Assembly (NCBI GenBank): GCA_964472315.1 | Contig: CAYYJS010000013.1 | Span: 1-64,000, forward strand | Reading direction: 5' to 3' | Origin: CAYYJS01 sp964472315 | GTDB lineage: Bacteria; Verrucomicrobiota; Kiritimatiellia; UBA8416 | DNA length: 64,000 bases | Part shown: positions 8,196 to 17,486 of the stretch, piece by piece | How positions within the stretch are numbered: position 1 is the first letter of the stretch | Layout of the letters: every line of letters starts with the position of its first letter | Notes under the pieces: model-generated | Database searches by the model: none | Seen by the model: the letters and a program-made list of their open reading frames with translations, nothing else | Told to the model about the DNA's origin: nothing | Program-made: the position numbers and the translations under genes

Positions 8196-9332
8196 ATGAT
8201 CAAGTCTCTCAATCTTCCAGCTATCACTGACACGTTGCCACGTGTCGGCCTGAGTGCGGCTGATCTCGCCAGAGAACTCGGCGTCAGCCGGGAAGCAGTC
8301 TCGAAGTGGCTCAACGGGAAGTCCACGCCAAAGCCGGACAAACTGCTCCGGTTAGGCATGCTGCTCGGACTTTCGTTCGACGAATTGACGATACCGGAAG
8401 TCAAATCGGCCGTCCCCATTGTGTCATTCCGGCGTAAGGGTGGGCGCATCACCCGAGACCGTCATCTCGACAAGGCCCGAGATACCGGGGAACTCTTGAG
8501 ACGTCTGGTGCGGCACCTACCGGAACAGGGCTTGGCGGCGCCTCCCGTCCTTAGAGATCCTCGGTGCGACTACGACTATGTCCAGAAAGCGGCGGCTGAA
8601 ACACGACACGAAATGGGCATAAAAGACGCTGACATGATCGAATACGCCCAACTTATTCAGAAATTCGGTCGGCTCCATGCCATCATTGTCCCTGTACTAT
8701 GGGGGGAGCGACAGTACCATGGCAACGCACTCAACATTCACCTTCCTGATTGCGGGATCACATGGATCTACCTCAACCTGGACAGCAATGCGATCGACTT
8801 CAAATTCTGGATGGCGCACGAACTCGGCCACGCACTTGCCCCGAAGCTAAGCGGGGAAGAGGGCGAGGATTTCGCCGACATGTTTGCGCAGGCACTCCTG
8901 TACCCGGAGGCCGTTGCCGCGGAACTACGCACTCAACTGGCACGCCGAACGAATGTCGGCCAGCGCATCAATGCTGTCAAGAGCACCGCAAGAGAGCGCC
9001 GTATTTCACCAGTCACAATCCGGTACGCGATCAAGGCCTACGAGGCAGCCCGAGGCCTGGCCCCCCTGGAGTTGGGAGCCGAGGCGTCTTTCATGGGTGC
9101 CGCGAGGAACGTCTCCAAGGAGTACGAAACGGTAACCGAAACGCTGTTCACGGAGAATCCGCCATCGCCAGCAGACTATGCGGCCATTGGGCGGCGAACC
9201 TTCGATAGCCAGTTTTTTGAATCACTGGCTGCCTATTGCCGCAACGAGGACGGAGCGGAGCATTTCATCCACAGCGTTCTTGACCTGCCGTTAGCCGACG
9301 CAAAAGCCCTTGCGGCGGAGCTCGCAAGATGA
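8196..9332 (+). CDS. HTH-type regulator with IrrE/ImmA-like metallopeptidase domain (antitoxin-like)
   Basis: 378 residues from ATG 8196 (a GTG at 8184 is an alternative). The N-terminus is an XRE-type helix-turn-helix (GLSAADLARELGVSREAVS, then KWLNG). After a linker, the ImmA/IrrE domain (COG2856 type) has the zinc-protease motif MAHELGHAL with a downstream acidic helix (EDFADMFAQALLYP). The gene overlaps the following PIN gene by four bases. HTH-IrrE proteins paired with a toxin gene commonly act as autorepressing antitoxins, and the palindrome over the upstream -35 fits this. A 15-codon frame, 8152-8199, ends in ATGA over this start and could couple translation. Confidence 0.85.
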   Translation: MIKSLNLPAITDTLPRVGLSAADLARELGVSREAVSKWLNGKSTPKPDKLLRLGMLLGLSFDELTIPEVKSAVPIVSFRRKGGRITRDRHLDKARDTGELLRRLVRHLPEQGLAAPPVLRDPRCDYDYVQKAAAETRHEMGIKDADMIEYAQLIQKFGRLHAIIVPVLWGERQYHGNALNIHLPDCGITWIYLNLDSNAIDFKFWMAHELGHALAPKLSGEEGEDFADMFAQALLYPEAVAAELRTQLARRTNVGQRINAVKSTARERRISPVTIRYAIKAYEAARGLAPLELGAEASFMGAARNVSKEYETVTETLFTENPPSPADYAAIGRRTFDSQFFESLAAYCRNEDGAEHFIHSVLDLPLADAKALAAELAR

Positions 9333-9913
9333 GCGGTGGGCCGAAGGTCATCTTGCTCGACAGCAACGCCTATTTCCGCCTCGCTCAGTCCATTCGGCCT
9401 TTGCTCAAACCGCGGTATGGCCCACCGCCGTCGTATTCGCTTCTTGTCCTGAAGGAGCTCGATCAGGAATACCTTCGCAGTGCCCGCCTCCGAAGCAGAT
9501 TCAACTGGTTCAGCGGCAGAGAATATGTCAGCGATCGCGAGAAGAACCGCTATACGGTGAGTGGTGCGGGCGCACGACTGGTCGATATCGCGTTCTCCTA
9601 TCTGGCGAGGCAGGCCGATAGCGAGGGCCTGAATCTTGCTCGCGAGGACATCCAGGCGCTTGCTGTTGGCCACGCGCGTGGATTTCCTGTCGTCACGGAT
9701 GACAGGGGCATGCAGAGGCTGGCCGGAATATTCGGCATCGAGTGCTGGTCGACGTTGGCGCTCTTGAAGCACATGGTCGATCATGGGCGCATCGATTTCA
9801 ACATCGTCCGCCAAGTAGTCGAGTATTGGCACGCAGAGCAGGACCTGCCTTGGCCTTTGAACGAACTTCGCCGGCGTTACAAGGAGTTCTTCTCGGAGGA
9901 CTGTCCCATATAG
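9329..9913 (+). CDS. PIN-domain ribonuclease, probable toxin
   Basis: A 194-residue protein with the PIN pattern: VILLDSNAYFRL supplies the first catalytic aspartate, KELDQEYL the middle acidic residue, and REDIQALAVG plus VVTDDRGMQRLA the later aspartates, followed by the CWSTLALLKHM helix. PIN proteins cleave RNA, and many are toxins. It overlaps the HTH-IrrE gene by ATGA and shares its promoter, as expected of a toxin-antitoxin-like pair. The length is greater than a VapC toxin (about 130), the extra residues being C-terminal helices. The RNA target cannot be told from sequence. Confidence 0.75.
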   Translation: MSGGPKVILLDSNAYFRLAQSIRPLLKPRYGPPPSYSLLVLKELDQEYLRSARLRSRFNWFSGREYVSDREKNRYTVSGAGARLVDIAFSYLARQADSEGLNLAREDIQALAVGHARGFPVVTDDRGMQRLAGIFGIECWSTLALLKHMVDHGRIDFNIVRQVVEYWHAEQDLPWPLNELRRRYKEFFSEDCPI

Positions 9914-9948
9914 GCCCGCTCGATGCCGCTACACGGATACCTCACACC

Positions 9949-10752
9949 ATGAACGCACTTGAACGGGCATCGATTGCGAAAGCGGGGCGTGACCACGGGT
10001 GGGAGTGCGTGCTGCGCAACGGTGAGCATGGCGTCATCCTGGGGTCATCCCGGCATGACGGCGAAGCCACGATCGAGGCGAGCACCCCGGCGGGAGCCTG
10101 GTCATGCCTGTTCAACAACGGCCTTGCCATGGCGGAGCTGCGCCGTTCGTTCCCGGACGCCGCCCGCGCTGACGGCACATTCGTCCTCGGCGCCATGGGA
10201 GCGCTCACCGTCCTTCTCCGGCGTGCGGCGGAGTTGCACATGTCCCTGCCCAACGCGGCGGCCCGGCGATACGCGAAGTGCGTCAAAGAAGGGGAGCATG
10301 TCGAAGGAACGAACGATCTGGCATTCTCGCAGGTCGGCGATGTGGCCGAAGCCGTACGCCGAAAGACGCTGGTTTTCGACTGGCTGGTACAGAACGAAGA
10401 CCGAATTCTTGGCGAGCGAGGTGGCAACGTCAATGTCCTCTGGGTTGCCGGCGAGAACTCGGTGTTCGTGATCGATCACAATCTCGCATTCGACACGGCT
10501 TTCAATGTCGCTTCATGGAAGGCGCAGCACGTGTTCCGCAATGATCTCGATGCATGGGATGCCGGGTTCGCCCTTGCATTGGAGCCGTTGCTGAAGGATA
10601 CTCAGTTGCGGCTGGACGAGTACTGGGGAGAGTTGCCGGATGAATGGGTTGATGTGGCTTCGCTGCTCCCTGAGTTCTCGCTGGCAAGGCTGCACGCTGT
10701 GCTGGCACGATTTGCTGGAGCGAATAGCCTGTTTGGCATGGTGACAAAATGA
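9949..10752 (+). CDS. Chimera: HNH-endonuclease-type N-terminal domain joined to a HipA-like kinase C-lobe
   Basis: 267 residues. The first about 105 (ERASIAKAGRDHGWECVL to AAELHMSLPNAA) resemble the N-terminal non-catalytic domain common ahead of HNH nucleases. From about 110 the sequence becomes the HipA_2 family: LAFSQVGDV, then LVFDWLVQNEDR with the catalytic-loop pattern, GGNVNVLW, and VIDHNLAFD with the metal-binding aspartate. The kinase N-lobe with its glycine loop and lysine is missing, having been replaced by the foreign N-terminus. The frame is open, so it could be made, but kinase activity is unlikely. It overlaps the DUF3037 gene by ATGA, the usual neighbour of HipA_2. Confidence 0.7.
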   Translation: MNALERASIAKAGRDHGWECVLRNGEHGVILGSSRHDGEATIEASTPAGAWSCLFNNGLAMAELRRSFPDAARADGTFVLGAMGALTVLLRRAAELHMSLPNAAARRYAKCVKEGEHVEGTNDLAFSQVGDVAEAVRRKTLVFDWLVQNEDRILGERGGNVNVLWVAGENSVFVIDHNLAFDTAFNVASWKAQHVFRNDLDAWDAGFALALEPLLKDTQLRLDEYWGELPDEWVDVASLLPEFSLARLHAVLARFAGANSLFGMVTK

Positions 10753-11594
10753 AGAGCAACTACGCCTGCAATTTTGCGGTTGTGAGATTTCTGCCATACC
10801 CCGAGACGGATGAATTCGTCAATATCGGCATTGTCATGGCGTGCCCGCAAACGGGCATCTTCGACTTCAAGATCGACACTCGGCGTCGGGAGCGCATCAC
10901 GGGATTCTTTCCTGAACTCGATGTTGATACACTCTTGGATGGTCGGAAGGCTTTCGTGCGCGAAGTGGCGCGTGTGAAGGCTGCATTCGACGGGCAAGCG
11001 ACGCCGGATCAGCGAAGCTTCAACTTCAGCCAGCGGGAATGCGTCGATATATTCCGGAAACTGGTGAAGCCGCGTGAAAGCGTCTTTCGGTTCAGCGCCA
11101 TCGGAACGGTGCTCACCATGGACCCGAAGCAGAAGCTGCAGGAGCTGTTCGCATACTACGTGGAGCGCCAATTCGCGCAGCGTGAGGAGTACCAGGAGAC
11201 AGTCATGACTCGCCGGCTTGCGACTGTGTTCAAGGCGGAACACTTGATCGACCTGTACCACGAGCAGCGTTTCGGCGATGAACTATACCATGTGACGCTG
11301 CCGTTCGTTCACGAGGTGGACGACGCTGCGGTCAAGGCGATCAAACCCCTCGACCTCGACAAACATGATTCAACCCGGATCATTGAATATGGCGACAAAT
11401 GGCAACGCCGTATCGAGCGCCTCCGTGGCATGGGGGACTTCCCCAAGCGGATTCTGTTTGTCGTGCGCCAGCCCGGAAGTGGCCGCAAGCGAGAGGCAGC
11501 GGAAAGCGTGCGTCGTGATCTTGAAGCCCTTCACGCCGAGACGCTCAACGAGCGCGATAAGGCTGAGGTGGTCGCATTCGCCCGGGCCGGATAG
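10749..11594 (+). CDS. DUF3037 family protein
   Basis: A 281-residue protein starting with the family pattern NFAVVRFLPYPETDEFVNIG and VMACPQTG. DUF3037 genes are regularly found immediately downstream of HipA_2 kinase genes, and here the four-base overlap keeps that pairing. The biochemical role is not known; it is generally taken as the partner or regulator of the HipA-like protein. The second half, after about residue 150, is less typical and strongly charged. It ends 78 bp before the first copy of the 94-bp repeat. Confidence 0.8.
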   Translation: MKSNYACNFAVVRFLPYPETDEFVNIGIVMACPQTGIFDFKIDTRRRERITGFFPELDVDTLLDGRKAFVREVARVKAAFDGQATPDQRSFNFSQRECVDIFRKLVKPRESVFRFSAIGTVLTMDPKQKLQELFAYYVERQFAQREEYQETVMTRRLATVFKAEHLIDLYHEQRFGDELYHVTLPFVHEVDDAAVKAIKPLDLDKHDSTRIIEYGDKWQRRIERLRGMGDFPKRILFVVRQPGSGRKREAAESVRRDLEALHAETLNERDKAEVVAFARAG

Positions 11595-11671
11595 CTTGCC
11601 TGGCGCTGGAAGAGGGGGGCGACAGACTCGTGAACCAAACGCGGGCTGTCAGAGCTGGCGATGACATTTGA

Positions 11672-11765
11672 GGGAGCCAAGGGCCAGGCCATCTGAGCGC
11701 GATGGGCCGGGGTGCATGTCCCCTCCCCGTAGCCTCCGTCGCCAGGCGGTGGACTCCCCACATGG
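11672..11765 (+). repeat. 94-bp direct repeat, copy 1
   Basis: Matches 17821-17914 over 94 bp with a single difference (GGCGGT against GACGGT). It begins GGGAGCCAAGGGCCAGG, contains GGGCCGGGGTGCATGTCCCC, and ends GGTGGACTCCCCACATGG. It has no coding role on either strand. The GGAGCC/GGACTCC ends and internal GC words resemble REP-type elements. Together the copies bracket the exonuclease-helicase gene and its two small followers. Confidence 0.95.
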
Positions 11766-11809
11766 TGGACGGAAATGTGCGGGAAACCTTGCTGGTCGGC
11801 CTTCATTGA

Positions 11810-14800
11810 ATGAGTGATACAGCCACAGATCCCATTTCAGACTGCGTCCGGCTGGATCTGGAGACCAACCAGTCTGGGGGGATTCTCAAAATCGGTGCCG
11901 TCCGTGGCAATCGGACTTTCCTGCGTACGGGCCGCTTTGACCAGAAGGCTGCGCTGGCTGAGCTGGATGGTCTGTGTCGGGGAGCATCTTGCGTGGTCGG
12001 CCATAATGTTGTGCTTCATGACTTGGAAGTCCTCAGGGAGCACAGCGCTTCGCTTTCGCTTCTGAGGCTGCCGGTAATCGATACGCTGTTCCTGTCGCCG
12101 ATCTGCTTCCCGGAGAACCCATATCATCACCTGGTCAAGGACTACAAACTAGTCTCGGACTCTGTGAACGATCCCGTCGCGGACGCACGGCTTTCCGGCG
12201 TCTTGCTCGCGGATGAGGTGCAGTCGCTGCGCGGAAGGGCCGAAGCGGCTCCCGATGTGTTCCGTTGCCTGCAGTTTCTGCTGTGCGCAGAAGGCGGCAC
12301 CGACAACCTTCTGTCTGTGGGTATGCAGTTGGTGTTTGGCGCAGCCGGTGGAGGCGACTCGGTCACGACACAGCAAGGGCGCCCGTTGCTCACGTCAGTC
12401 CTAGGGGATCTGGCCTGTCGAACCGGCGCGGCATACCTGGCGGAAACCGACTTTGGCTCCGCGCAATCGCGTTGGGCACTGGCGTATGTGCTGTCGTGGC
12501 TGCGCGTCGCCGGCGCCGATTCCGTACTGCCGCCCTGGGTACGTCTGCACAACCCGCTGGTGAGCCCGATCCTTTCGCGACTGCGCGATGTCCCGTGTGA
12601 CAGTCCCGAGTGCACGTACTGCCGTGCGACTCACGATCCCGAGGCCCAACTGTCACGTTTTTTCGGATTCGACAGCTTCCGCCCCACTCCGCCGGATGCA
12701 AACGGCCAGAGTCTTCAGCGCGGCATTGTCTTGGCGGGCATGCGAAATGAGTCCGTGCTGGCCATCATGCCCACCGGCGGAGGGAAATCACTCTGCTTCC
12801 AGCTTCCCGCCCTGGTGCGCAACTTACGCAGAGGGCAGCTCACCATCGTCGTGTCTCCCCTGCAGGCGCTCATGAAGGATCAGGTCGATGGCCTTGTGCG
12901 CCGGACCCACATGCACAACGCAGCGGCGCTTTACGGGTTGCTGACTTCACCCGAACGAGGGGAGGTCCTGCGCGGCGTGCGAACCGGGAGCATTGCGCTC
13001 CTTTACGTTTCGCCAGAACAACTGCGCGGGAAGTCGTTCAGGAATGCCGTGCTTCAGCGAGAGATCGGCTGCTGGGTTCTGGATGAGGCGCACTGTCTGT
13101 CCAAATGGGGACACGACTTTCGTCCTGACTACCTGTACGTAGGCCGGTTCATCCGCGAATTGGCGAAAGAGCAGGCAGGCGCCCTGCCGGCAATCGCCTG
13201 CTTCACGGCAACTGCGAAGCGGGATGTCATCGACGAAATCGTCGAGTTCTTCCGCCGCGAGACCGGCACGGAACTGATTCGCTATGAAGGCGGCGTCGAG
13301 CGCGACAACCTGCATTTCGAGGTACAGACTGTGGGTGCGCATGCGAAGTTGCCGCGGATGCATGATCTTCTGAGTGCCCGACTGCGGCCCGGCGGCCCTG
13401 GAAGCGCAGTCGTATTCCGTGCTACGCGAAAGGCTGCGGAGGAAACGGCGGAATTCCTCGTTACTAAGGGCTGGTCCGCGGCATGTTTTCATGCCGGACT
13501 GCTGGCGACCGACAAGAAGCGCATCCAGAATGACTTCCTGGCTGGCGAAATCCAGGTCATCTGTGCGACCAACGCTTTCGGGATGGGTATCGACAAGGAT
13601 GACGTCAGGCTCGTCATCCACGGCGACACGCCGGGATCGCTGGAGAACTACCTGCAGGAAGCCGGACGGGCCGGGCGAGACCGGAATCCCGCCGACTGCG
13701 TGCTCCTATACGACGAAGAGGATTGCGAGCAACAATTTCGCATGGGTGCTCACTCCGAGCTGAGCCGCCGCGATATCGCCCAGATCCTTCGCGGTCTCCG
13801 CAAGGCCGCCCGGTCGCGGAAAACCGATGAAGTCGTCATCACAACCGGTGAGTTGCTGCGCGATGAAGACGTCGATACTGAATTTGGTCCCCAAGACAAT
13901 TCAGCGGACACCAAGGTGCGGGCCGCCGTCTCATGGCTGGAGCGTGCAGGATTTGTCGAACGGAACGAGAACCGGACCAACGTCGTGCAGGCCCGACTGC
14001 TCGTCAAGAGTATCGACGAGGCCCGGGCGCAGTTGGCGAGGCTCAACTTGTCCGAACGGGAGGGCGGCCTGTGGTTAGCGATCATACGCGAGATGATGAA
14101 CGCCTCCGAGATGGATACGCTATCCGTCGACGAGATTGCCCTGTTGCCCGAGTTCCAGTCCTACTTGGAGGAAGCCCGTTCCGGTGCGCCGGAGCGGCTG
14201 GTACGGGAAGGGCGCAGCCAGGAGTATCTGAGCGCGAAGGTGCTGAAAGTCCTCGACGCGATGATGGGTGTGGGCGTGCTCAAGAAGGATACGCTGCTGA
14301 CAGCGTACGTGCGGTATAAGGTCGCGGATCATTCTGGGATCAGACTGGACCGCGTGCTCGGCGTGGATCGCGAGTTCCTCAAGCTGCTGTCCGAGGAAGA
14401 GCCAGATCCGGAGGGGTGGCTCTCGCTCAACCTCCGTCTCGTGAACGACGAACTGTTGTCGCGAGGGGTTGACTGCTCGCCGGAAATGCTGCGACAGCTC
14501 CTGCGGAGCCTGAGCGAGGATGGTCGAGGGTTCGCGGGCCAAACGGGCAGCATTGACTGCCGCTACGTGGGGCGTGACGCCTACCGCGTCAGGGTTCGAA
14601 GGGAATGGCGACAAGCTGAGGCGCTGGCCGAAGTGAGGAGGAGAGTGGCAACCAAGATCCTGGAAGCCCTCTTGGACACAGTCCCGCCGAATACACCGCC
14701 TAAGGGCGACCTCTTGGTTGAGTTCGCGTTCGAGACGCTCCGGTCGGCGTTGGAGAGTGACCTGACCCTTCGCTCCGATATTCGTGACATGCAGGCGGCC

Positions 14801-17032
14801 ATCGAGCGCGGGTTGATGTTTCTACATGAGCAGAGCGTCATCATCCTTCAAAAGGGGCTGGCGATATTCCGCTCTGCCATGACCGTCCGCGTTCTGCCCG
14901 AAGGTGACCGCCAACGGTATACGGCAGAACACTACGACGCGCTGCAGCACCACTACCGTGAGCGTGTGTTTCAGGTGCATGTGATGAACGAGTACGCCCG
15001 TTACGGACTGCAGAAGATCCGCGCAGCTCTCGAGTTGGTCGTCGCATACTTCACGATGGACAAGGAGTCGTTCATCCGACGGTTCTTCAGTGACAGCGGG
15101 GAACTGCTGGAGAGAGCCACGACGGCGCGGTCCTACCGCGCGATCGTAGACAGCCTGGGAAACCGCGATCAGATCCGCATTGTGACCCAGCCGACTCAGA
15201 AAAACATCCTGATCCTGGCCGGACCAGGCTCAGGGAAGACCCGAACCGTCGTGCACCGGTGTGCGTACCTGTTGCGCGTTAAGCGCGTACGTCCCCGGGC
15301 CGTCTTGGTCTGCTGCTTCAACCACAAGGCCGTCCTGGAGTTGCGCCGACGCCTGGCCGCTTTGGTTGGCAAGGACGCCATCGGGGTTACGATTCAGACC
15401 TACCACGGCCTGGCCCTTCGCATCCTCGGCCTGTCCTGCCGCGGACTGGAGGACAGGAACGGGACCACGCCCGATTTCGACCAGCTCATATCCGACGCTG
15501 TACGCGTCCTGCGTGGAGAGTCCGGAGTGCCGGGTGTCGAGCCGGACGACGTTCGTGACCGCCTGTTGGCCGGCTTTGAGCACATTCTCGTGGACGAGTA
15601 CCAGGACATCGATGAGCCCCAGTACGAGATGATCAGCGCCATAGCCGGCCGTACCCTCAAGGACGGGGAGCGCAAACTGTCCATTCTGGCTGTCGGCGAC
15701 GACGACCAGAGCATCTACGGTTTTCGGGGCGCCAACGTGGAATTCATCCGTCGCTTCAAGACGGACTACGAGGCGGATGTTGCCTTCCTGATCGAGAACT
15801 ACCGTTCCACGCGCCATATCATTGAGGCGGCCAACCGCTTGATCGGGCGCAATCATGACCGCATGAAGGTGGACAAGGAGATCCGAATCGACCAGGGACG
15901 TGGCTTACTCCCGCCGGGCGGGGTGTTCGGCCAGAAGGACGCCCTTACGCGCGGCCGCGTCACGCTCGTCGAGGTCGGGGACGCTTCGGTGCAGGCGTCA
16001 GCCGTCGTGCGCGAGATCAAGCGGCTGCGCGCCTTGGGCGCAACCCGCTGGGAGGACATCGCCGTCCTCTCGCGCACACGGCGAGACCTTGCCCTGGTGC
16101 GCGCCGCAGCGGAAGCCGATGGCATTCCCGTTTCGTGGCCGCTGGACCGCGGCAAGATACCTCCGCTGAGCCGCATCCGTGAGGTATGGAACGTCCTGTC
16201 CGAACTGGCCTCTATTCGCGGCGAATCCACCACGGCTTCGGACCTGCTTGTTCGGTTTGGGCTTTCGGACGACTCACCGCCAGCAAATCCCTGGCGGGTG
16301 CTCATCCAGGACTGCCTGCATGCGTGGGCCGACGAGACACTGGACGAAAGACTTCCTGTCGCCACCGCTCTCGAGGGGCTTTACGAGGCGCTGGCCCAGC
16401 GACGGCGCGACGAACAGTTCGGCTGCGGCGTAGTCCTGAACACAGTCCATGCGGCCAAAGGCACGGAATACGAGCATGTCCTGCTCTGCGGCGATTGGTC
16501 GGGCGCGCGAGGGGCGGACATTGAGGAGGAACGCCGTGTTCTTTACGTCGGCATGACCCGTGCCCGCCACACCTTAGCTGTTTTCAACAGGATGGACCGC
16601 CGCAATCCCTTTGCCGACGAACTCACCGGGCCGTGTTTCACCTACCGCCGCGAGTCTGCCGGCCCAGCCGGACGCGACCACGATGCATCGGATTATGTCC
16701 TGCTCGGCATGGAAGATATCTTCCTGGACTTCGCCGGCCAGCAGCCCGCCGGCCACCCCGTACACACTGCGCTGGCGGGGCTTCAGCCCGGCGACAAACT
16801 GGCAGTGTCCCGTAACGGCGCGCGGCCCGCGTTGCTGAACGCGGACGGGCAGATGCTTGCTCGGTTCTCTGCCAAGGCCGCTGATACGTGGAAGGATCGT
16901 CTCGACACGATTCGTGACGTTCAAGTCATCTGCAACGTTATTCGACAGCGCACCGACTGCAAAGAGAGCGAATACCAAGACCGGCTCAAAGCGGACAGAT
17001 GGGAGATCCCGATCTGCGAGATCCGGATGTAG
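11810..17032 (+). CDS. DEDD exonuclease-RecQ helicase-UvrD helicase fusion
   Basis: A 1740-residue protein. Residues about 12-135 resemble a DnaQ-like exonuclease: LDLET, then GHNVVLHDLEVL, then DPVADARLSG. A RecQ helicase follows: Walker A MPTGGGKSLCFQLP near 320, VLDEAHCLSKWGHDF near 423, TNAFGMGIDKDDVR, and QEAGRAGRDRNP. After winged-helix and linker segments a UvrD/PcrA helicase has Walker A AGPGSGKTRT near 1137, LVDEYQDID near 1260, GDDDQSIYGFRGA near 1297, ENYRSTRHI, and HAAKGTEYEHVLL near 1547. All major helicase motifs are intact. Such a fusion could unwind and degrade DNA alone. It lies between the 94-bp repeats. Its role is unknown, with defence likely. Confidence 0.9.
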   Translation: MSDTATDPISDCVRLDLETNQSGGILKIGAVRGNRTFLRTGRFDQKAALAELDGLCRGASCVVGHNVVLHDLEVLREHSASLSLLRLPVIDTLFLSPICFPENPYHHLVKDYKLVSDSVNDPVADARLSGVLLADEVQSLRGRAEAAPDVFRCLQFLLCAEGGTDNLLSVGMQLVFGAAGGGDSVTTQQGRPLLTSVLGDLACRTGAAYLAETDFGSAQSRWALAYVLSWLRVAGADSVLPPWVRLHNPLVSPILSRLRDVPCDSPECTYCRATHDPEAQLSRFFGFDSFRPTPPDANGQSLQRGIVLAGMRNESVLAIMPTGGGKSLCFQLPALVRNLRRGQLTIVVSPLQALMKDQVDGLVRRTHMHNAAALYGLLTSPERGEVLRGVRTGSIALLYVSPEQLRGKSFRNAVLQREIGCWVLDEAHCLSKWGHDFRPDYLYVGRFIRELAKEQAGALPAIACFTATAKRDVIDEIVEFFRRETGTELIRYEGGVERDNLHFEVQTVGAHAKLPRMHDLLSARLRPGGPGSAVVFRATRKAAEETAEFLVTKGWSAACFHAGLLATDKKRIQNDFLAGEIQVICATNAFGMGIDKDDVRLVIHGDTPGSLENYLQEAGRAGRDRNPADCVLLYDEEDCEQQFRMGAHSELSRRDIAQILRGLRKAARSRKTDEVVITTGELLRDEDVDTEFGPQDNSADTKVRAAVSWLERAGFVERNENRTNVVQARLLVKSIDEARAQLARLNLSEREGGLWLAIIREMMNASEMDTLSVDEIALLPEFQSYLEEARSGAPERLVREGRSQEYLSAKVLKVLDAMMGVGVLKKDTLLTAYVRYKVADHSGIRLDRVLGVDREFLKLLSEEEPDPEGWLSLNLRLVNDELLSRGVDCSPEMLRQLLRSLSEDGRGFAGQTGSIDCRYVGRDAYRVRVRREWRQAEALAEVRRRVATKILEALLDTVPPNTPPKGDLLVEFAFETLRSALESDLTLRSDIRDMQAAIERGLMFLHEQSVIILQKGLAIFRSAMTVRVLPEGDRQRYTAEHYDALQHHYRERVFQVHVMNEYARYGLQKIRAALELVVAYFTMDKESFIRRFFSDSGELLERATTARSYRAIVDSLGNRDQIRIVTQPTQKNILILAGPGSGKTRTVVHRCAYLLRVKRVRPRAVLVCCFNHKAVLELRRRLAALVGKDAIGVTIQTYHGLALRILGLSCRGLEDRNGTTPDFDQLISDAVRVLRGESGVPGVEPDDVRDRLLAGFEHILVDEYQDIDEPQYEMISAIAGRTLKDGERKLSILAVGDDDQSIYGFRGANVEFIRRFKTDYEADVAFLIENYRSTRHIIEAANRLIGRNHDRMKVDKEIRIDQGRGLLPPGGVFGQKDALTRGRVTLVEVGDASVQASAVVREIKRLRALGATRWEDIAVLSRTRRDLALVRAAAEADGIPVSWPLDRGKIPPLSRIREVWNVLSELASIRGESTTASDLLVRFGLSDDSPPANPWRVLIQDCLHAWADETLDERLPVATALEGLYEALAQRRRDEQFGCGVVLNTVHAAKGTEYEHVLLCGDWSGARGADIEEERRVLYVGMTRARHTLAVFNRMDRRNPFADELTGPCFTYRRESAGPAGRDHDASDYVLLGMEDIFLDFAGQQPAGHPVHTALAGLQPGDKLAVSRNGARPALLNADGQMLARFSAKAADTWKDRLDTIRDVQVICNVIRQRTDCKESEYQDRLKADRWEIPICEIRM

Positions 17033-17087
17033 CATCCTTGTTCGGCCAGGAATCGAAAGCTCCACATGAAGAACACACGAAGCGAAA

Positions 17088-17486
17088 ATGCAACCAGCGC
17101 GTAGAGATGAGATACGGCGTTTTCTCGTCACGGGCGAGCATGATGCGGCGCATAGGGTTTGGCCCGGACGCCACGTTTTTGAGCGGGTCCATGCGGGGGA
17201 TGCTGCGCTGCGGGCCGCCCTGGCCGACGCCGTGCGCCAGCGGACAAAGGGGCTGACATTTCCTTCCCTGCCACCCGACTTCGATGCCGGCCAGTTTGTG
17301 CTCGGCAAGGTCCGTCCCATGGTATGCGGGCTCTTTCCGGCAAGGGAGCGACAGGTCATGCTCGACCTGTTCGAAAAAGCCCTGGTGTTCGTGTCCGGGG
17401 ACAACATCGAGCAACTCGTTTCAGAGACGGAAATGCTGTCCACAGCCCGCCAGATGAGGGAGCATACCCGATGGGAGTGCGAGTGA
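17088..17486 (+). CDS. Small unknown protein downstream of the exonuclease-helicase
   Basis: 132 residues, mostly helical and charged, with no signal peptide, membrane segment or motif I recognise. Visible features are VFERVHAGDAALRAALADA and a C-terminal helix ending in MREHTRW. It starts 55 bp after the helicase stop and overlaps the next small gene, so the three probably form an operon. It lies within the repeat-bracketed unit. Function unknown; a regulatory or helper subunit of the helicase is a guess from position only. Confidence 0.6.
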   Translation: MQPARRDEIRRFLVTGEHDAAHRVWPGRHVFERVHAGDAALRAALADAVRQRTKGLTFPSLPPDFDAGQFVLGKVRPMVCGLFPARERQVMLDLFEKALVFVSGDNIEQLVSETEMLSTARQMREHTRWECE

